Shown here: positions 53,074-64,000 of the stretch, in pieces
Layout: each line of letters starts with the position of its first letter
Numbering within the stretch: the stretch's first letter is position 1
Source: Candidatus Phyllobacterium onerii
GTDB taxonomy: Bacteria; Pseudomonadota; Alphaproteobacteria; Rhizobiales; Rhizobiaceae
Reading direction: 5' to 3'
Length of the DNA stretch: 64,000 nt
NCBI RefSeq assembly: GCF_028331445.1
Contig: NZ_JAQMHX010000012.1
Span: 62,001 to 126,000 of the forward strand
Translations under genes and position numbers: made by a program
Notes under the pieces: generated by a model
Told to the model about the DNA's origin: nothing
The model's input: only the letters and a program-made list of their open reading frames with translations
The model's database searches: none

Positions 53074-54387
53074 TTATTCCTCCCCGCGTTCCCGCCGCAA
53101 CTTGTTCCAATAGTCGATGCGCTTGCGGATCTCTCGCTCAAAGCCGCGTTCCGGCGGGTCGTAAAACGTCTGCCGGCCAAGCGCTTCCGGAAAATAATTC
53201 TGGCCTGAAAAGGCCTCGGGCTCGTCGTGGTCATAGGCGTAGCCCTTGCCGTAACCCTCGCCCTTCATCAGCTTCGTCGGCGCATTGAGGATGTGTTTCG
53301 GCGGCACAAGCGAACCGTTTTCCTTGGCCGCGCGTGTTGCCGCCTTGTAGGCCAGATAGACTGCATTGGATTTCGGCGCGGTGGCGAGATAGACGCAAGC
53401 CTGCGCCAGCGCCAGTTCGCCCTCCGGCGACCCCAGATAGTCATAGGCGTCCTTGGCGGCATTGCAGATCACAAGCGCCTGCGGATCGGCCATGCCGATG
53501 TCCTCGCTTGCCATGCGGACGAGCCGCCGCCCGAGATAGAGCGGGTCTTCACCCGCATCGAACATCCGGCAAAGATAATAGAGCGCTGCATCAGGGTCCG
53601 AGCCACGCACGGATTTATGCAGCGCCGAGATCAGATTGTAATGACCGTCCTGGCCCTTGTCGTAGACCGGCGCACGCCGCTGCACGATCTGCTGTACCCG
53701 TTCCGCGTCGAAAACCTCGCCATCCCGCGCCGCGCGCCAGACTTCTTCGGCCAGCGTCAGGATTGCGCGCCCGTCGCCATCGGCCATGCGCACAAGGCTT
53801 GCCCGCGCCTCGTCATTCAGCGGTAGGGCTTTGCCTTCATGGCTTTCCGCGCGCTCAAGCAGAGCGGTCAGGCTCGCCTCGTCATGCGGATGAAAGACCA
53901 GCACCCGTGCCCGCGACAACAAGGCCGCATTCAACTCAAAGGATGGGTTCTCCGTTGTCGCGCCGACGAGGACGATCGTACCGTCCTCCATCACCGGCAA
54001 AAACGAATCCTGCTGAGCCCGGTTGAAGCGATGTATTTCGTCGACGAAGAGCAATGTCTGGCGGCCTGACATCTTTCGCGAACGCGCCATGTCGAAGACC
54101 TTCTTCAGGTCCGCCACACCGGAGAAGATCGCAGAGATCTGTTCGAATGCGAGGTTGGTCTCGTTCGCGAGAAGGCGCGCCACGGTCGTCTTGCCTGTTC
54201 CTGGCGGCCCCCAGAAGATCATCGAGCCAAGCGATCCGGACGCGATCATGCGGGTCAACGCACCTTCAGGACCGGTCAGTTGTTCCTGCCCGGTGACCTC
54301 ACCCAGCGTTTTTGGCCGCAATCGGTCCGCAAGCGGCCGGCTTCTGTCCAATGCCGGATCATCATTGACCGAAAACAGGTCAGCCAT
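53074..54387 (-). CDS. rarA: Replication-associated recombination protein A (MgsA/WRNIP1 family AAA+ ATPase)
   Basis: A 437-residue AAA+ protein with Walker A GPPGTGKTT, Walker B LLFVDEIHRFN, sensor 1 VGATTENPSFE and the family's C-terminal tetramerisation domain (ISALHKSVRGSDPDAALYYL; VPPKHILNAPTKLM). RarA acts at stalled replication forks with RecA and SSB. It lies 18 bp downstream of the Deg protease gene on the minus strand, a frequent pairing in this bacterial order. Confidence 0.95.
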   Translation of the reverse strand: MADLFSVNDDPALDRSRPLADRLRPKTLGEVTGQEQLTGPEGALTRMIASGSLGSMIFWGPPGTGKTTVARLLANETNLAFEQISAIFSGVADLKKVFDMARSRKMSGRQTLLFVDEIHRFNRAQQDSFLPVMEDGTIVLVGATTENPSFELNAALLSRARVLVFHPHDEASLTALLERAESHEGKALPLNDEARASLVRMADGDGRAILTLAEEVWRAARDGEVFDAERVQQIVQRRAPVYDKGQDGHYNLISALHKSVRGSDPDAALYYLCRMFDAGEDPLYLGRRLVRMASEDIGMADPQALVICNAAKDAYDYLGSPEGELALAQACVYLATAPKSNAVYLAYKAATRAAKENGSLVPPKHILNAPTKLMKGEGYGKGYAYDHDEPEAFSGQNYFPEALGRQTFYDPPERGFEREIRKRIDYWNKLRRERGEE

Positions 54388-54405
54388 ATTCTCTATTTGC
54401 CTCGC

Positions 54406-55833
<1,428 letters not shown>

Positions 55834-55997
55834 ATCAATCTCCCGGTACATGATGAATCAATCAAAACTGTCTCGACCAATGTGGTGATTTTGAACCGAG
55901 ATACCAGCGAAGAAACAAAGCAAATTTGAGACATAAGGTACCATCAGGAACCTATGACGCGCGATCTTCATCGATCGCTGCGTTTGGGGTATCATCG

Positions 55998-56834
55998 ATG
56001 GGAAGAGATGTCATAAGAAACGAGGACATGCCAAAAGGCCAGTTCAGGATATTTCCATGCGAAGTTGCCGGTATCGAGGTGGTTGAAGCTGCCACGAACC
56101 ATGCCTTTCCGCGTCATTCGCATGAGCAATATGGCATCGGCGTTCTCCATCAGGGCGCGCAGAAATCGCTGAGCGGCCGCGGCCAGGTGGAGGCAGGTCC
56201 CGGCGATGTCATCACCGTCAACCCGGGCGAGGTTCACGATGGCATGCCGATCGGCAATGCCGGACGTTCATGGCGCATGCTCTATTTCGATCCGGTGATC
56301 ATCAGCGAAGCCATTGACGACATGAATGAAGGCGCCGTCAAGACCCGCGAGTTCATCCGGCCCGTAATGAGCGACGCAAATGTCGCGACTGTTTTCCAGC
56401 GCCTCTTCTCAATCATGACAACCGCCAATTCGCTTGAACTCCAGCGCGAAGAACTGTTGTTGCAATTGCTCCCCACGATTACCCGCGAACGCAATGAACA
56501 AGACGGCTCAAGTCGGGCCTCCGCAGTCATCGACCGCGCGAGGAATTTGATCGATGACGAGCCGACTCTTCCGGTAACGCTTGCCGAGCTTGCACGGATA
56601 AGCGGATTGAGCCGGTTTCAAGTTCTACGCGGTTTTGTCAAAGCAACGGGGTTCACGCCGCATGCCTATCTCATGCAACGCCGGATCGACTTTGCCCGCC
56701 GTCTGATCGCGAGCGGATCGCCTTTGGCCGATGCAGCTGCCACGAGCGGTTTCGCTGATCAGAGCCATTTGACCCGCCTGTTCGTGCGCAAATATGGGCT
56801 CTCACCCGGCGCCTACGCCGCCGCTTTTGCCTGA
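55998..56834 (+). CDS. AraC-family transcriptional regulator
   Basis: A 278-residue regulator with cupin-like sensor (FPRHSHEQYGIGVLHQGAQ, GDVITVNPGEVHDG) and double HTH (LAELARISGLSRFQVLRGFV; ADAAATSGFADQSHLTRLFV). It belongs to the same subfamily as the regulator at 38918. The frame begins at 55926; the ATG at 55998 is chosen, and the one at 56028 with GAGG is possible. It lies directly before a LysE-type exporter, an arrangement in which the regulator normally responds to the exported compound. Confidence 0.88.
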   Translation: MGRDVIRNEDMPKGQFRIFPCEVAGIEVVEAATNHAFPRHSHEQYGIGVLHQGAQKSLSGRGQVEAGPGDVITVNPGEVHDGMPIGNAGRSWRMLYFDPVIISEAIDDMNEGAVKTREFIRPVMSDANVATVFQRLFSIMTTANSLELQREELLLQLLPTITRERNEQDGSSRASAVIDRARNLIDDEPTLPVTLAELARISGLSRFQVLRGFVKATGFTPHAYLMQRRIDFARRLIASGSPLADAAATSGFADQSHLTRLFVRKYGLSPGAYAAAFA

Positions 56835-56922
56835 TTCTCCGCTCCAGCTGCAATCCTGTTCAAGACGAGCATCTCCTGATCGGCTTCAGTTCATTCTCTG
56901 AGCATACAGAAGGAGAATAGTT

Positions 56923-57534
56923 GTGGGCCTCGAATTCCTCATCACTTCGTTGATCATCGTCATCTCGCCCGGTACGGGTGTCGTCTACACCCTGGCGACA
57001 GGTCTCGCGCGCGGCGCCCGAGCCAGTGTCGCGGCGGCTTTCGGCTGCACCATCGGCATCATTCCGCACATGGCGGCAGCTATCGGAGGGCTGGCGGCAA
57101 TTCTCCACACCAGTGCCCTCGCCTTCCACACGTTCAAATATGCCGGGGTTGTCTATCTGCTCTATATGGCCTGGAACGCATTGCGCGAGAAAGGCTCGCT
57201 GAATGTAGAAAGCGAAGCTGGAGAAAAGTCGCTGATGCAGGTGACGATCACCGCGATCCTGATCAATATCCTCAACCCGAAACTATCGATTTTCTTCCTG
57301 GCATTCCTGCCGCAATTCGTCAGCGCCACGGAGCCGCATCCGCTCTGGCGCATGCTAACCTTAAGCGCCGCTTTCATGCTGATGACATTCATAGTGTTCG
57401 TCGGATACGGCCTTTTCGCCGCCTCGGTCCGCGATCAGGTCATCTCGCGTCCGCGCATCTTGACCTGGATGCGCCGAAGCTTCGCCGGAGCGTTTGTTGC
57501 CCTCGGCGTAAAACTTGCGCTTGCCGATCGGTAG
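56923..57534 (+). CDS. LysE/RhtB-family amino-acid exporter
   Basis: A 203-residue, six-helix translocator with the family opening FLITSLIIVISPGTGVVYTLATG, a central PKLSIFFLAFLPQFV and the C-terminal SFAGAFVALGVKLALADR. LysE/RhtB proteins expel amino acids or related metabolites by proton exchange. The start is a GTG with AAGGAG seven bases upstream. It lies 88 bp after the AraC gene in the same direction and is presumably controlled by it. It converges on rplQ. Confidence 0.9.
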   Translation: MGLEFLITSLIIVISPGTGVVYTLATGLARGARASVAAAFGCTIGIIPHMAAAIGGLAAILHTSALAFHTFKYAGVVYLLYMAWNALREKGSLNVESEAGEKSLMQVTITAILINILNPKLSIFFLAFLPQFVSATEPHPLWRMLTLSAAFMLMTFIVFVGYGLFAASVRDQVISRPRILTWMRRSFAGAFVALGVKLALADR

Positions 57535-57540
57535 CAAACA

Positions 57541-57565
57541 GAAAAAGGGAGCGTGAGCCCCCTTC
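57541..57565 (-). terminator. Terminator of the alpha ribosomal operon (after rplQ)
   Basis: Read leftward, AAGGGGGCTCACGCTCCCTT forms a GC-rich stem with loop TCAC and runs into five T residues (complement of 57542-57546). It lies 31 bp past rplQ. Confidence 0.75.
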
Positions 57566-57595
57566 TCAATTCTCAATTCCAGGTCGAAGCGTTGC

Positions 57596-58024
57596 TTACG
57601 CTGCTTCGGCTTCGCTTTCGCGTTCGGCTTCAACGCGGGCCAAATCCTTGGAACCCTTGGCGTTGACATCGCGATCGACGAATTCGACAACTGCGAGCGG
57701 TGCATTGTCACCGGTGCGGAAGCCTGCCTTCATGATGCGGATGTAGCCGCCATTGCGCTGGCCATAGCGCGGAGCAAGCGTATCGAACAGCTTGGCTACG
57801 AGCTTGGCATCGCGGATGGCCGAAATGGCCTGGCGACGAGCGTGCAGATCACCGCGCTTGCCGAGTGTGACAAGCTTTTCAACGATGGGACGAATTTCCT
57901 TGGCCTTGGGCAGCGTTGTCACGATCTGCTCATGCTCGATCAGTGATGCAGCCATATTGGCAAACATCGCCTTGCGATGGCTGGCAGTCCGGTTAAGCTT
58001 GCGGCCTGAATTACCGTGGCGCAT
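57596..58024 (-). CDS. rplQ: 50S ribosomal protein L17
   Basis: A 142-residue L17 opening [20 protein letters not shown], with the conserved [20 protein letters not shown] and [11 protein letters not shown] segments and an alphaproteobacterial acidic C-terminal extension ([12 protein letters not shown]). It sits near the exit tunnel of the large subunit. Last gene of the operon, 69 bp after rpoA; that gap contains GC-rich inverted repeats of GGGCTC/GAGCCC type. Confidence 0.97.
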   Translation of the reverse strand: MRHGNSGRKLNRTASHRKAMFANMAASLIEHEQIVTTLPKAKEIRPIVEKLVTLGKRGDLHARRQAISAIRDAKLVAKLFDTLAPRYGQRNGGYIRIMKAGFRTGDNAPLAVVEFVDRDVNAKGSKDLARVEAERESEAEAA

Positions 58025-58093
58025 GAGCCTTCTCCTTAGTTTCTCTTTTTCGGGCTCATGGCCCGGGCTTTAAATTCGGGCTGAGCCCGGGTT

Positions 58094-59107
58094 CTAGTAC
58101 TGGTCTTCGTAACGCTTCGCGAGATCTTCGATGTTCTCTGGCGGCCATGAAGGAACTTCCATACCGAGATGGAGACCCATTGAAGCGAGAACTTCCTTGA
58201 TTTCGTTCAGCGACTTGCGGCCGAAGTTCGGTGTGCGCAGCATTTCTGCTTCTGTCTTCTGGATAAGATCGCCAATGTAGACGATGTTATCATTCTTCAG
58301 GCAGTTTGCCGAGCGAACCGAAAGCTCGAGTTCATCGACCTTCTTGAGCAGTGCAGGATTGAACGCGAGTTCGGTAACCTGTTCCTGCTGAACTTCCTTC
58401 TGCGGCTCGTCGAAGTTGACGAAGATCGCCAGCTGGTCCTGGAGAATACGCGCTGCATAGGCAACGGCATCTTCACCGGAGATCGAACCATCGGTCTCGA
58501 TCGAGAGGATCAGCTTGTCATAATCGAGAACCTGGCCCTCGCGGGTGTTCTCGATCTTGTAGGATACCTTGCGGACCGGCGAATAAAGGCTATCGACCGG
58601 GATCAAGCCGATCGGAGCGTCTTCTGCGCGGTTGCGGTCAGCCGGGACGTAACCCTTGCCGGTGTTGACGGTGAATTCCATGCGGATTTCAGCGCCTTCA
58701 TCGAGCGTGCAGATAACGTGTTCCGGATTGAGGATCTCGATATCGCCAACAGTCTGGATGTCGCCAGCCGTAACGACGCCCGGGCCTTCCTTGCGGACGA
58801 CCATGCGCTTGGGCCCATCGCTTTCCATGTGGATAGCGATTTCCTTGATGTTGAGGACGATGTCCGTCACATCTTCACGCACGCCGGGGATCGACGAGAA
58901 TTCATGCAGAACGCCGTCGATCTGTACCGCAGTCACGGCAGCGCCGCGCAGCGAGGACAGGAGCACACGGCGCAAGGCGTTGCCGAGCGTCAAGCCATAG
59001 CCGCGTTCCAGCGGCTCAGCGACGACCGTTGCCTTGGTCTTCGAGCCGGAGGTCTGGAACTCGACCTTGTTCGGCTTGATCAATTCTTGCCAGTTCTTCT
59101 GGATCAT
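58094..59107 (-). CDS. rpoA: DNA-directed RNA polymerase subunit alpha
   Basis: A 337-residue alpha subunit. The N-terminal dimerisation/assembly domain (residues 1-235; [20 protein letters not shown]) is joined by a linker to the C-terminal domain that contacts UP elements and activators ([20 protein letters not shown]). It nucleates polymerase assembly. Located between rpsK and rplQ as in most bacteria. Confidence 0.98.
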   Translation of the reverse strand: MIQKNWQELIKPNKVEFQTSGSKTKATVVAEPLERGYGLTLGNALRRVLLSSLRGAAVTAVQIDGVLHEFSSIPGVREDVTDIVLNIKEIAIHMESDGPKRMVVRKEGPGVVTAGDIQTVGDIEILNPEHVICTLDEGAEIRMEFTVNTGKGYVPADRNRAEDAPIGLIPVDSLYSPVRKVSYKIENTREGQVLDYDKLILSIETDGSISGEDAVAYAARILQDQLAIFVNFDEPQKEVQQEQVTELAFNPALLKKVDELELSVRSANCLKNDNIVYIGDLIQKTEAEMLRTPNFGRKSLNEIKEVLASMGLHLGMEVPSWPPENIEDLAKRYEDQY

Positions 59108-59218
59108 CTATTTTTCCTTCATCCTTGCCTTTACCACCATCCAATCGTGGCATTGAGGCGTGGAAACCGCAGAGGAGCTGAAAGCCAGCTCTTGCGGCCT
59201 ATGCTTGTCGCAATAAAA

Positions 59219-59608
59219 TTAAACGCGGCGACGCTTGCGCGGGCGGCAGCCATTGTGCGGGATCGGCGTCACATCGCGGATGGATGTAATCGTGAAACCG
59301 GCAGCCTGCAGTGCGCGCAGAGCCGATTCACGGCCGGAGCCCGGTCCGCAAACCTCGACTTCGAGCGAGCGCATGCCATGTTCCTGCGCCTTCTTGGCGC
59401 AATCTTCAGCAGCCATCTGGGCAGCGAAAGGCGTGGACTTGCGTGAGCCCTTGAAGCCCTGCGCACCGGCGGAAGACCAGGCAATCGCATTGCCCTGTGC
59501 ATCCGTGATGGTGATCATCGTATTGTTGAATGTCGAATTAACGTGGGCAACGCCCGACGAAATATTCTTGCGCTCGCGACGGCGAACGCGCGTGGCTTCT
59601 TTGGCCAT
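59219..59608 (-). CDS. rpsK: 30S ribosomal protein S11
   Basis: A 129-residue S11 with the conserved [40 protein letters not shown] and the Arg-rich end [13 protein letters not shown]. It lies on the platform of the small subunit near the E site. Spacers of 111 bp to rpoA and 131 bp to rpsM contain no other gene. Confidence 0.98.
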   Translation of the reverse strand: MAKEATRVRRRERKNISSGVAHVNSTFNNTMITITDAQGNAIAWSSAGAQGFKGSRKSTPFAAQMAAEDCAKKAQEHGMRSLEVEVCGPGSGRESALRALQAAGFTITSIRDVTPIPHNGCRPRKRRRV

Positions 59609-59739
59609 GGTAGTCCTTTCAGTTGATCTCGACGCCTCCGTATTTCCAGAGGCTACACCGCGGTTTCAGTTAAAGTGCGAAACCAGCACTTGTTCGCCCG
59701 AAAAGGCGAAACCGGCGCAGCGAACCGCGCCGGAAAATC

Positions 59740-60108
59740 TTACTTCTTCTTGCCGGCAATTGCCTTGGCAGGACCCTTGCGGGTACGCGCATTGGTATGC
59801 GTACGCTGACCGCGAACCGGCAGCGAGCGACGATGACGCAGACCGCGGTAGCAGCCCAGATCCATCAAACGCTTGATGTTCATGGAAACTTCACGACGCA
59901 GATCACCTTCAACATGGTAATCGCGATCGATTGTTTCACGAATCTGCAAGACTTCCGCATCGGTCAACTGATTGACGCGACGCTCTGCAGGAATACCGAC
60001 TTTCTCGACGATTTCCTGTGCAAACTTTTGACCAATCCCGTGAATGTACTGAAGCGCGATAACAACGCGCTTGTTCGTCGGGATGTTGACGCCAGCAATA
60101 CGAGCCAC
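59740..60108 (-). CDS. rpsM: 30S ribosomal protein S13
   Basis: A 122-residue S13 starting at a GTG (60108): GGAG lies seven bases upstream and translation gives [20 protein letters not shown], the standard N-terminus. The longer frame to 60147 is not supported. It includes [20 protein letters not shown] and a basic tail ending AKAIAGKKK that contacts P-site tRNA. It forms intersubunit bridges with L5. Confidence 0.97.
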   Translation of the reverse strand: MARIAGVNIPTNKRVVIALQYIHGIGQKFAQEIVEKVGIPAERRVNQLTDAEVLQIRETIDRDYHVEGDLRREVSMNIKRLMDLGCYRGLRHRRSLPVRGQRTHTNARTRKGPAKAIAGKKK

Positions 60109-60320
60109 GCCTGTTCTCCTTGTTAACCGGCAGAGCTGGATGGCCAATGCGGCAGCCAGATGACGGGATGAAAATTATATTCGAGGACAAACACAAACGA
60201 TCAGCCCCGAACCTCTTTTACCGGATCGGCGCCGACCGCTTTATATTCCCAAGCGAATTTGCGCCGTACTTGAAGGAATCGCTGTGAAAAGTCAACTCCT
60301 TCGATGAAATTATGTCAGAC

Positions 60321-60971
60321 TTATAAATCCGACAGAATTTTTTCGATCGATGCGGTGACGTCGTCCATGTCAGCCATGCCATCGACCTTCCTCAGCTTGC
60401 CCTTGGCATAGTAGTAGCCAATCAGCGGTGAGGTCTGCTTGTAGTATGCCTCGAGGCGCGTGCGCACCGTTTCGGCGTTGTCGTCCGGACGGCGCTTGAA
60501 TTCCGTCGAACCGCATTTGTCGCAGACACCTGCCACGTGCGGCTTCTTGTTGGTGTCATGATATCCGGTGCCGCACTTCGCGCAGGAATAGCGGCCGGAT
60601 ATACGCTCGACGAGGACGTTGTCATCGACTTCGAGCTCGATCACGCAATCGAGTTCGAGACCCTTGTCAGCCAGCATTTGCTCGACCGCATCTGCCTGGA
60701 TCAACGTTCTCGGATAACCGTCGAGGATGAACCCGTTGACCGCATCCGGCTGGTCGATGCGTTCTGAAACGATTGCATTGACGATCTCGTCGGACACCAG
60801 CTTGCCGGCATCCATGACAGCCTTGGCACGCAAACCGACATCGGTTCCGGCCTTCACTGCGTCACGCAGCATGTCCCCCGTGGAGAGCTGCGGTACACCA
60901 AATTTTTCTACCAAGCGCTGAGACTGAGTTCCCTTACCTGCCCCCGGTGGTCCGAGAAGTATTAATCTCAT
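60321..60971 (-). CDS. adk: Adenylate kinase (zinc-LID form)
   Basis: A 216-residue long-form adenylate kinase with P-loop GPPGAGKGT (7-15), AMP-binding [11 protein letters not shown], and a LID domain carrying four cysteines (C130, C133, C150, C153; CxxC-x16-CxxC) that should bind structural zinc. It equilibrates ATP + AMP with 2 ADP. Its ATG overlaps the secY stop codon (ATGA), so translation is coupled to SecY. The 213 bp to rpsM hold no gene. Confidence 0.97.
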   Translation of the reverse strand: MRLILLGPPGAGKGTQSQRLVEKFGVPQLSTGDMLRDAVKAGTDVGLRAKAVMDAGKLVSDEIVNAIVSERIDQPDAVNGFILDGYPRTLIQADAVEQMLADKGLELDCVIELEVDDNVLVERISGRYSCAKCGTGYHDTNKKPHVAGVCDKCGSTEFKRRPDDNAETVRTRLEAYYKQTSPLIGYYYAKGKLRKVDGMADMDDVTASIEKILSDL

Positions 60972-62308
60972 CTGTTGCGTTTCCCTCCCCGGAGCTTCGA
61001 CTTCTTGATCAGCCCTTCATACTGGTGCGCAATCAGATGTCCCTGGATCTGTGCAACCGTATCGAGCGTAACGCTCACGACAATCAACAGCGATGTACCG
61101 CCGAGATAGAAAGGAACACCAGCCCATGAAATCAGGAACTCAGGCAGCATGCAGATAACGACGAGGTAGATTGCACCGAGAACTGTGACACGCGTTAGAA
61201 CGTAATCGATATACTCTGCTGTACGTTCGCCGGGGCGAATACCGGGGATGAAACCCGAATGCTTCTTCAACTGGTCGGCCGTGTCCTTCGGATTGAAGAC
61301 AAGCGCCGTATAGAAGAAGGCAAAGAAAACGATCATCGCTGCATAAAGCGCCATATAGGCAGGCTGGCCGTGACCCAGCGACGACAGGATGGTCGTTGCC
61401 CAGGCTGGCATCTGATGGCTTTGCGCGAAACCGGCGATCGTTGCTGGCAACAACAGCAGCGACGAGGCGAAGATCGGCGGAATAACGCCGGCGGTGTTCA
61501 GCTTCAGCGGCAGATGCGAAGTATCGCCCTGGAACATGCGATTGCCGACCTGGCGCTTCGGATACTGGATCAGAAGGCGGCGCTGTGCACGCTCGACAAA
61601 GACGATGATGCCGATGACGGCGATGGTCAGAACGATGATCGCCAGGATGACACCGGTCGACAGCGCACCGGTACGGCCTAGTTCCAAAGTACCGGAAATG
61701 GCCTGCGGCAGGTTGGCGACGATACCGGAGAAGATGATCAGCGAGATACCGTTGCCGATACCGCGTGCGGTAATCTGCTCGCCCAGCCACATCAGGAACA
61801 TCGTACCGCCGACAAGTGTGATAACCGTCGAGAACAGGAAGAATGGGCCCGGATTGGTAACGATGCCCTGGCTGCCCTGCAGGCCCGCGGCAATCGCGTA
61901 GGCCTGCACCGTTGCCAGGAGCACGGTGCCATAGCGCGTATATTGATTGATGACCTTGCGGCCTTGCTCGCCATCCTTCTTCAGCTGTTCAAGCGCCGGA
62001 ACGACCGACGTCATCAGCTGGACAATGATCGAAGCCGAGATATAGGGCATGATGCCGAGTGCAAATATCGCCATGCGCGCAACGGCACCACCGGCGAACA
62101 TGTTGAACATGCCGAGAATGCCCTGCGACTGATGGTTGAAGGCCTGGGCGTAGGCGGCAAGGTTGATACCCGGTAGCGGGATATAGGTTCCGAGCCGGTA
62201 GACCAGCAATGCGCCAAGCGTAAACCAGATGCGCTTTTTGAGCTCATCGGCCTTCGAGAAAGCAGAGAAATTGAGATTTGACGCGAGCTGTTCAGCGGCT
62301 GAAGCCAT
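60968..62308 (-). CDS. secY: Protein translocase subunit SecY
   Basis: A 446-residue, ten-helix channel of the Sec translocon. It opens with [20 protein letters not shown] and contains the plug/helix-2 region [29 protein letters not shown], and the cytoplasmic loop [16 protein letters not shown]. It forms the membrane pore with SecE/SecG for SecA- and ribosome-driven export. Coupled to adk. It is separated from rplO by an unusually structured 240-bp gap. Confidence 0.98.
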   Translation of the reverse strand: MASAAEQLASNLNFSAFSKADELKKRIWFTLGALLVYRLGTYIPLPGINLAAYAQAFNHQSQGILGMFNMFAGGAVARMAIFALGIMPYISASIIVQLMTSVVPALEQLKKDGEQGRKVINQYTRYGTVLLATVQAYAIAAGLQGSQGIVTNPGPFFLFSTVITLVGGTMFLMWLGEQITARGIGNGISLIIFSGIVANLPQAISGTLELGRTGALSTGVILAIIVLTIAVIGIIVFVERAQRRLLIQYPKRQVGNRMFQGDTSHLPLKLNTAGVIPPIFASSLLLLPATIAGFAQSHQMPAWATTILSSLGHGQPAYMALYAAMIVFFAFFYTALVFNPKDTADQLKKHSGFIPGIRPGERTAEYIDYVLTRVTVLGAIYLVVICMLPEFLISWAGVPFYLGGTSLLIVVSVTLDTVAQIQGHLIAHQYEGLIKKSKLRGGKRNR

Positions 62309-62388
62309 TATAGTCTCCGGTCTGTGCCCGTTAGGGCGCCGTCCTGGCCCCGATATCGGGAATCAACGGTCCTACCCAGATATGTGCA

Positions 62389-62432
62389 CTACTGCGCCAT
62401 GCGTCCATTTGGACGCTTAAAGGACGCAGTAG
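62389..62432. repeat. Palindromic repeat, copy A (in the rplO-secY gap)
   Basis: Outer arms CTACTGCG (62389-62396) and CGCAGTAG (62425-62432); inner hairpin GCGTCC (62401-62406)-ATTT-GGACGC (62411-62416). Over the 42-nt core, 31 positions agree with copy B (63915-63958); its first half also matches copy C (23590-23622). Confidence 0.7.
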
Positions 62433-62444
62433 CAGTCAAAACTA

Positions 62445-62496
62445 CGCATCATATCTGACAAAAAATCCGATTAGTTTTTTTGTTACATATGATGCG
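62445..62496. repeat. Compound stem-loop in the rplO-secY gap
   Basis: CGCATCATAT (62445-62454) pairs perfectly with ATATGATGCG (62487-62496); inside it ACAAAAAA (62458-62465) can pair with TTTTTTGT (62476-62483). It could form a 52-nt hairpin with an A/T-rich inner stem. Confidence 0.65.
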
Positions 62497-62507
62497 GGAA
62501 GAAAAGG

Positions 62508-62540
62508 TACAAGCGGCGATCACGAAGATCGCCGCTTGTA
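62508..62540 (-). terminator. Terminator- or attenuator-like stem after rplO
   Basis: TACAAGCGGCGATC (62508-62521) and GATCGCCGCTTGTA (62527-62540) are perfect 14-nt complements around ACGAA. Read leftward from rplO the stem is followed by CCTTTTCTT, a weak T-tract, so partial termination before secY is plausible. Confidence 0.65.
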
Positions 62541-62548
62541 TAGTCATT

Positions 62549-63025
62549 TTACTCGGCAGCTGCAGGAGCAGCTGGAAGCTTGACGGTACCGCCGGCCTTT
62601 TCGATCTTTTCGATCGCAGCCTTGGATGCACCGGCAACCTCGAAGGTCACAGCAGTCTTGATCTCGCCGTCGGACAAGAGACGCACGCCATCCTTGGCGC
62701 GGCGGATGATGCCGGCAGCCTTCAGCGTATCGAGCGTAACCGTTGCCTTCGCATCGAGCTTCTTGGCATCGATAGCAGCCTGGATACGGCCAACCGAAAC
62801 GGTATTGAAGTTCTTCGAGAAGATGTTAGTGAAGCCGCGCTTCGGCAAGCGGCGGTAGAGTGGCATCTGTCCGCCTTCGAAACCGTTGATGGCAACGCCC
62901 GAACGCGACTTCTGTCCCTTGACACCGCGGCCAGCAGTCTTGCCGGAACCGGAACCGATACCACGGCCAACACGCTTGCGTGCCTTGGTGGCGCCTGCAT
63001 TTTCACTCAGATCATTGAGTTTCAT
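62549..63025 (-). CDS. rplO: 50S ribosomal protein L15
   Basis: A 158-residue L15 opening [20 protein letters not shown], with the Gly/Arg-rich arm [20 protein letters not shown] and the family's [18 protein letters not shown]. The ATG at 63025 with GGAG nine bases upstream is preferred to the start at 63046, which would overlap rpmD. The stop is followed nine bases on by a 14-bp stem. Confidence 0.97.
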   Translation of the reverse strand: MKLNDLSENAGATKARKRVGRGIGSGSGKTAGRGVKGQKSRSGVAINGFEGGQMPLYRRLPKRGFTNIFSKNFNTVSVGRIQAAIDAKKLDAKATVTLDTLKAAGIIRRAKDGVRLLSDGEIKTAVTFEVAGASKAAIEKIEKAGGTVKLPAAPAAAE

Positions 63026-63042
63026 TTGTCTAATCTCCGGTA

Positions 63043-63243
63043 TCAAGCCTCGTCCACAACGCGGACGAGATGTTGAACCTTTGCAATCATGCCGCGAATT
63101 GAAGGCGTATCTTCAAGCGTACGACGGCGATGCATCTTATTGAGGCCCAGGCCGATCAGCGTTGCGCGCTGCTCTGCCGGACGGCGGATAGGGCTACCGA
63201 TCTGTTCGACCGTAACCGTCTTACCCTTCTTCTTCTCAACCAT
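63043..63243 (-). CDS. rpmD: 50S ribosomal protein L30
   Basis: A 66-residue L30: [20 protein letters not shown], then [20 protein letters not shown] and the end [16 protein letters not shown]. It is a small, non-essential surface protein of the large subunit. Located between rpsE and rplO as in the standard spc operon order. Confidence 0.97.
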   Translation of the reverse strand: MVEKKKGKTVTVEQIGSPIRRPAEQRATLIGLGLNKMHRRRTLEDTPSIRGMIAKVQHLVRVVDEA

Positions 63244-63310
63244 GACTTTGTCCTTTAGTCTCTACAGTGAGCAGGAGCCAGTGGCCCTGCCCTGCTGCGC
63301 CAATTATGGC

Positions 63311-63874
63311 CTATTCTTCCGAACCGACCACATCGCGGCGGCGAGCCTGCAGTGTCGAATACTTGATACCGCGCTGGGCAGCGATGTCCTTCGGGTGCAT
63401 CTGATGCTTCAAGGCATCGAACGTCGCGCGAACCATGTTGTATGGGTTCGACGAACCGAGCGACTTGGCAACAACGTCCTGTACGCCAAGCGTCTCGAAG
63501 ACGGCGCGCATAGGACCACCGGCGATGATACCTGTACCAGCTGTGGCTGCACGAAGCAGAACCTTGCCGGCGCCATGACGGCCTTCAACATCGTGATGAA
63601 GGGTACGGCCCGAACGCAGCGGCACGAAAATCATTTCGCGCTTGGCGGATTCAGTTGCCTTGCGGATAGCTTCCGGCACTTCGCGTGCCTTGCCATGTCC
63701 GAAACCAACGCGGCCCTTCTGATCGCCGACAACGACGAGAGCAGCAAAGCCGAAACGCCGGCCGCCCTTGACGACCTTGGCGACGCGGTTGATGTGTACG
63801 AGCTTGTCAACGAATTCGCTATCGCGCTCTTCGTTGCGGCCGCGATCTTCGCGGCTTCTCTTTTCCTGTGCCAT
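63311..63874 (-). CDS. rpsE: 30S ribosomal protein S5
   Basis: A 187-residue S5 with an alphaproteobacterial charged N-terminal extension ([20 protein letters not shown]), the double-stranded-RNA-binding part ([20 protein letters not shown]) and the fidelity-related C-terminal domain ([19 protein letters not shown]). The ATG at 63874 follows AGGAGC; the longer frame to 63946 lacks support. It lies at the entry of the mRNA channel. Confidence 0.97.
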   Translation of the reverse strand: MAQEKRSREDRGRNEERDSEFVDKLVHINRVAKVVKGGRRFGFAALVVVGDQKGRVGFGHGKAREVPEAIRKATESAKREMIFVPLRSGRTLHHDVEGRHGAGKVLLRAATAGTGIIAGGPMRAVFETLGVQDVVAKSLGSSNPYNMVRATFDALKHQMHPKDIAAQRGIKYSTLQARRRDVVGSEE

Positions 63875-64000
63875 GCTCCTAATTCCTTTTTCTTTTCCGG
63901 TAGCACGAATGATTTTACCGTGCCGTGCATCCACTTGGATCCACATAGGCCGCAGTAACGGTCCTTGTTGCGCAGAATTCCCGCAAACCGTCCGGTTCAG
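63875..64000. other. Intergenic spacer upstream of rpsE
   Basis: 126 bp to the window edge without a gene. rplR (L18) is expected just outside in the standard order; no part of it is recognisable here. The spacer holds palindromic repeat copy B. Confidence 0.6.
63915..63958. repeat. Palindromic repeat, copy B (upstream of rpsE)
   Basis: Inner hairpin GTGCATCC (63925-63932)-ACTT-GGATCCAC (63937-63944) with one mismatch; outer arms TTACCGTGCC and GGCCGCAGTAA pair imperfectly. Same length and layout as copy A, with about three quarters identity. Confidence 0.65.

Overview
The window is chromosomal DNA of a GC-moderate alphaproteobacterium of the order Hyphomicrobiales (Rhizobiales), most like the Phyllobacterium/Brucella/Ochrobactrum branch. 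The grounds are the gene content and order: rpsE-rpmD-rplO-secY-adk-rpsM-rpsK-rpoA-rplQ followed by a Deg-type protease and rarA; an NdvA/ChvA/Cgt-type cyclic beta-1,2-glucan exporter; an ATP12 chaperone; a glnBA pair behind a sigma-54 promoter; and a GTTC-N7-GTTC LexA box between ssb and uvrA. The genus is inferred, not proven. There is no rRNA, IS element or CRISPR array, and one tRNA (Lys, TTT).

Layout. 1-4118: 5' part of glmU, ccdA, tRNA-Lys, a gene-poor kilobase, then two coupled small membrane proteins. 4119-6035: a divergent NmrA-family reductase / LysR pair. 6049-20368: a complete ectoine/5-hydroxyectoine module. Its left arm (leftward) holds an AsnC/Lrp regulator, DoeC-like dehydrogenase, DoeD-like transaminase and a quinone-oxidoreductase-like MDR protein. 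Its right arm (rightward) holds enuR, ehuABCD (uptake) and eutABCDE (hydroxyectoine to ectoine, ring hydrolysis by EutD/DoeA, deacetylation by EutE/DoeB). The product diaminobutyrate would pass through DoeD and DoeC to aspartate. Near-identical 13-bp motifs lie in front of ehuA and across the enuR start codon and are candidate EnuR operators.

20397-23943: an OmpR/RstA-type two-component pair, divergent from two small exported proteins, one of them resembling the acid-shock protein Asr; then a GlsB/YeaQ membrane protein. 24013-29206: an RND efflux pump whose adaptor carries a duplicated N-terminal membrane segment, with a divergent TetR regulator and an operator-like palindrome. 29207-36219: housekeeping genes tgt, queA, two cyclophilins, coaD and gyrA, with a possible 46-residue membrane protein running across the gyrA terminator. 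36473-41429: MarC, a secreted hypothetical, type II NADH dehydrogenase, an AraC regulator divergent from a DUF2000 protein, a CatB/Vat-type acetyltransferase and a YqaA-like membrane protein. 41475-50691: ssb / LexA box / uvrA, DUF72, glnB-glnA, ATP12, an RluC-type synthase and a CrcB/FluC fluoride channel, with a 144-nt palindromic element between the last two. 50891-57534: NdvA, a small acidic protein, RarA, a Deg protease, AraC and LysE. 57596-63874: end of the spc operon and the alpha operon.

Unexplained non-coding structure is concentrated in three places: a family of about 42-nt palindromes (three copies, two of them inside the ribosomal-protein operon), a run of three stem-loops between rplO and secY, and the 144-nt hairpin. 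No unmistakably new multi-gene system was found. The leads most worth following are the ectoine operators and the extra MDR gene, the RstAB/Asr-like locus, the duplicated adaptor anchor and the palindrome family.
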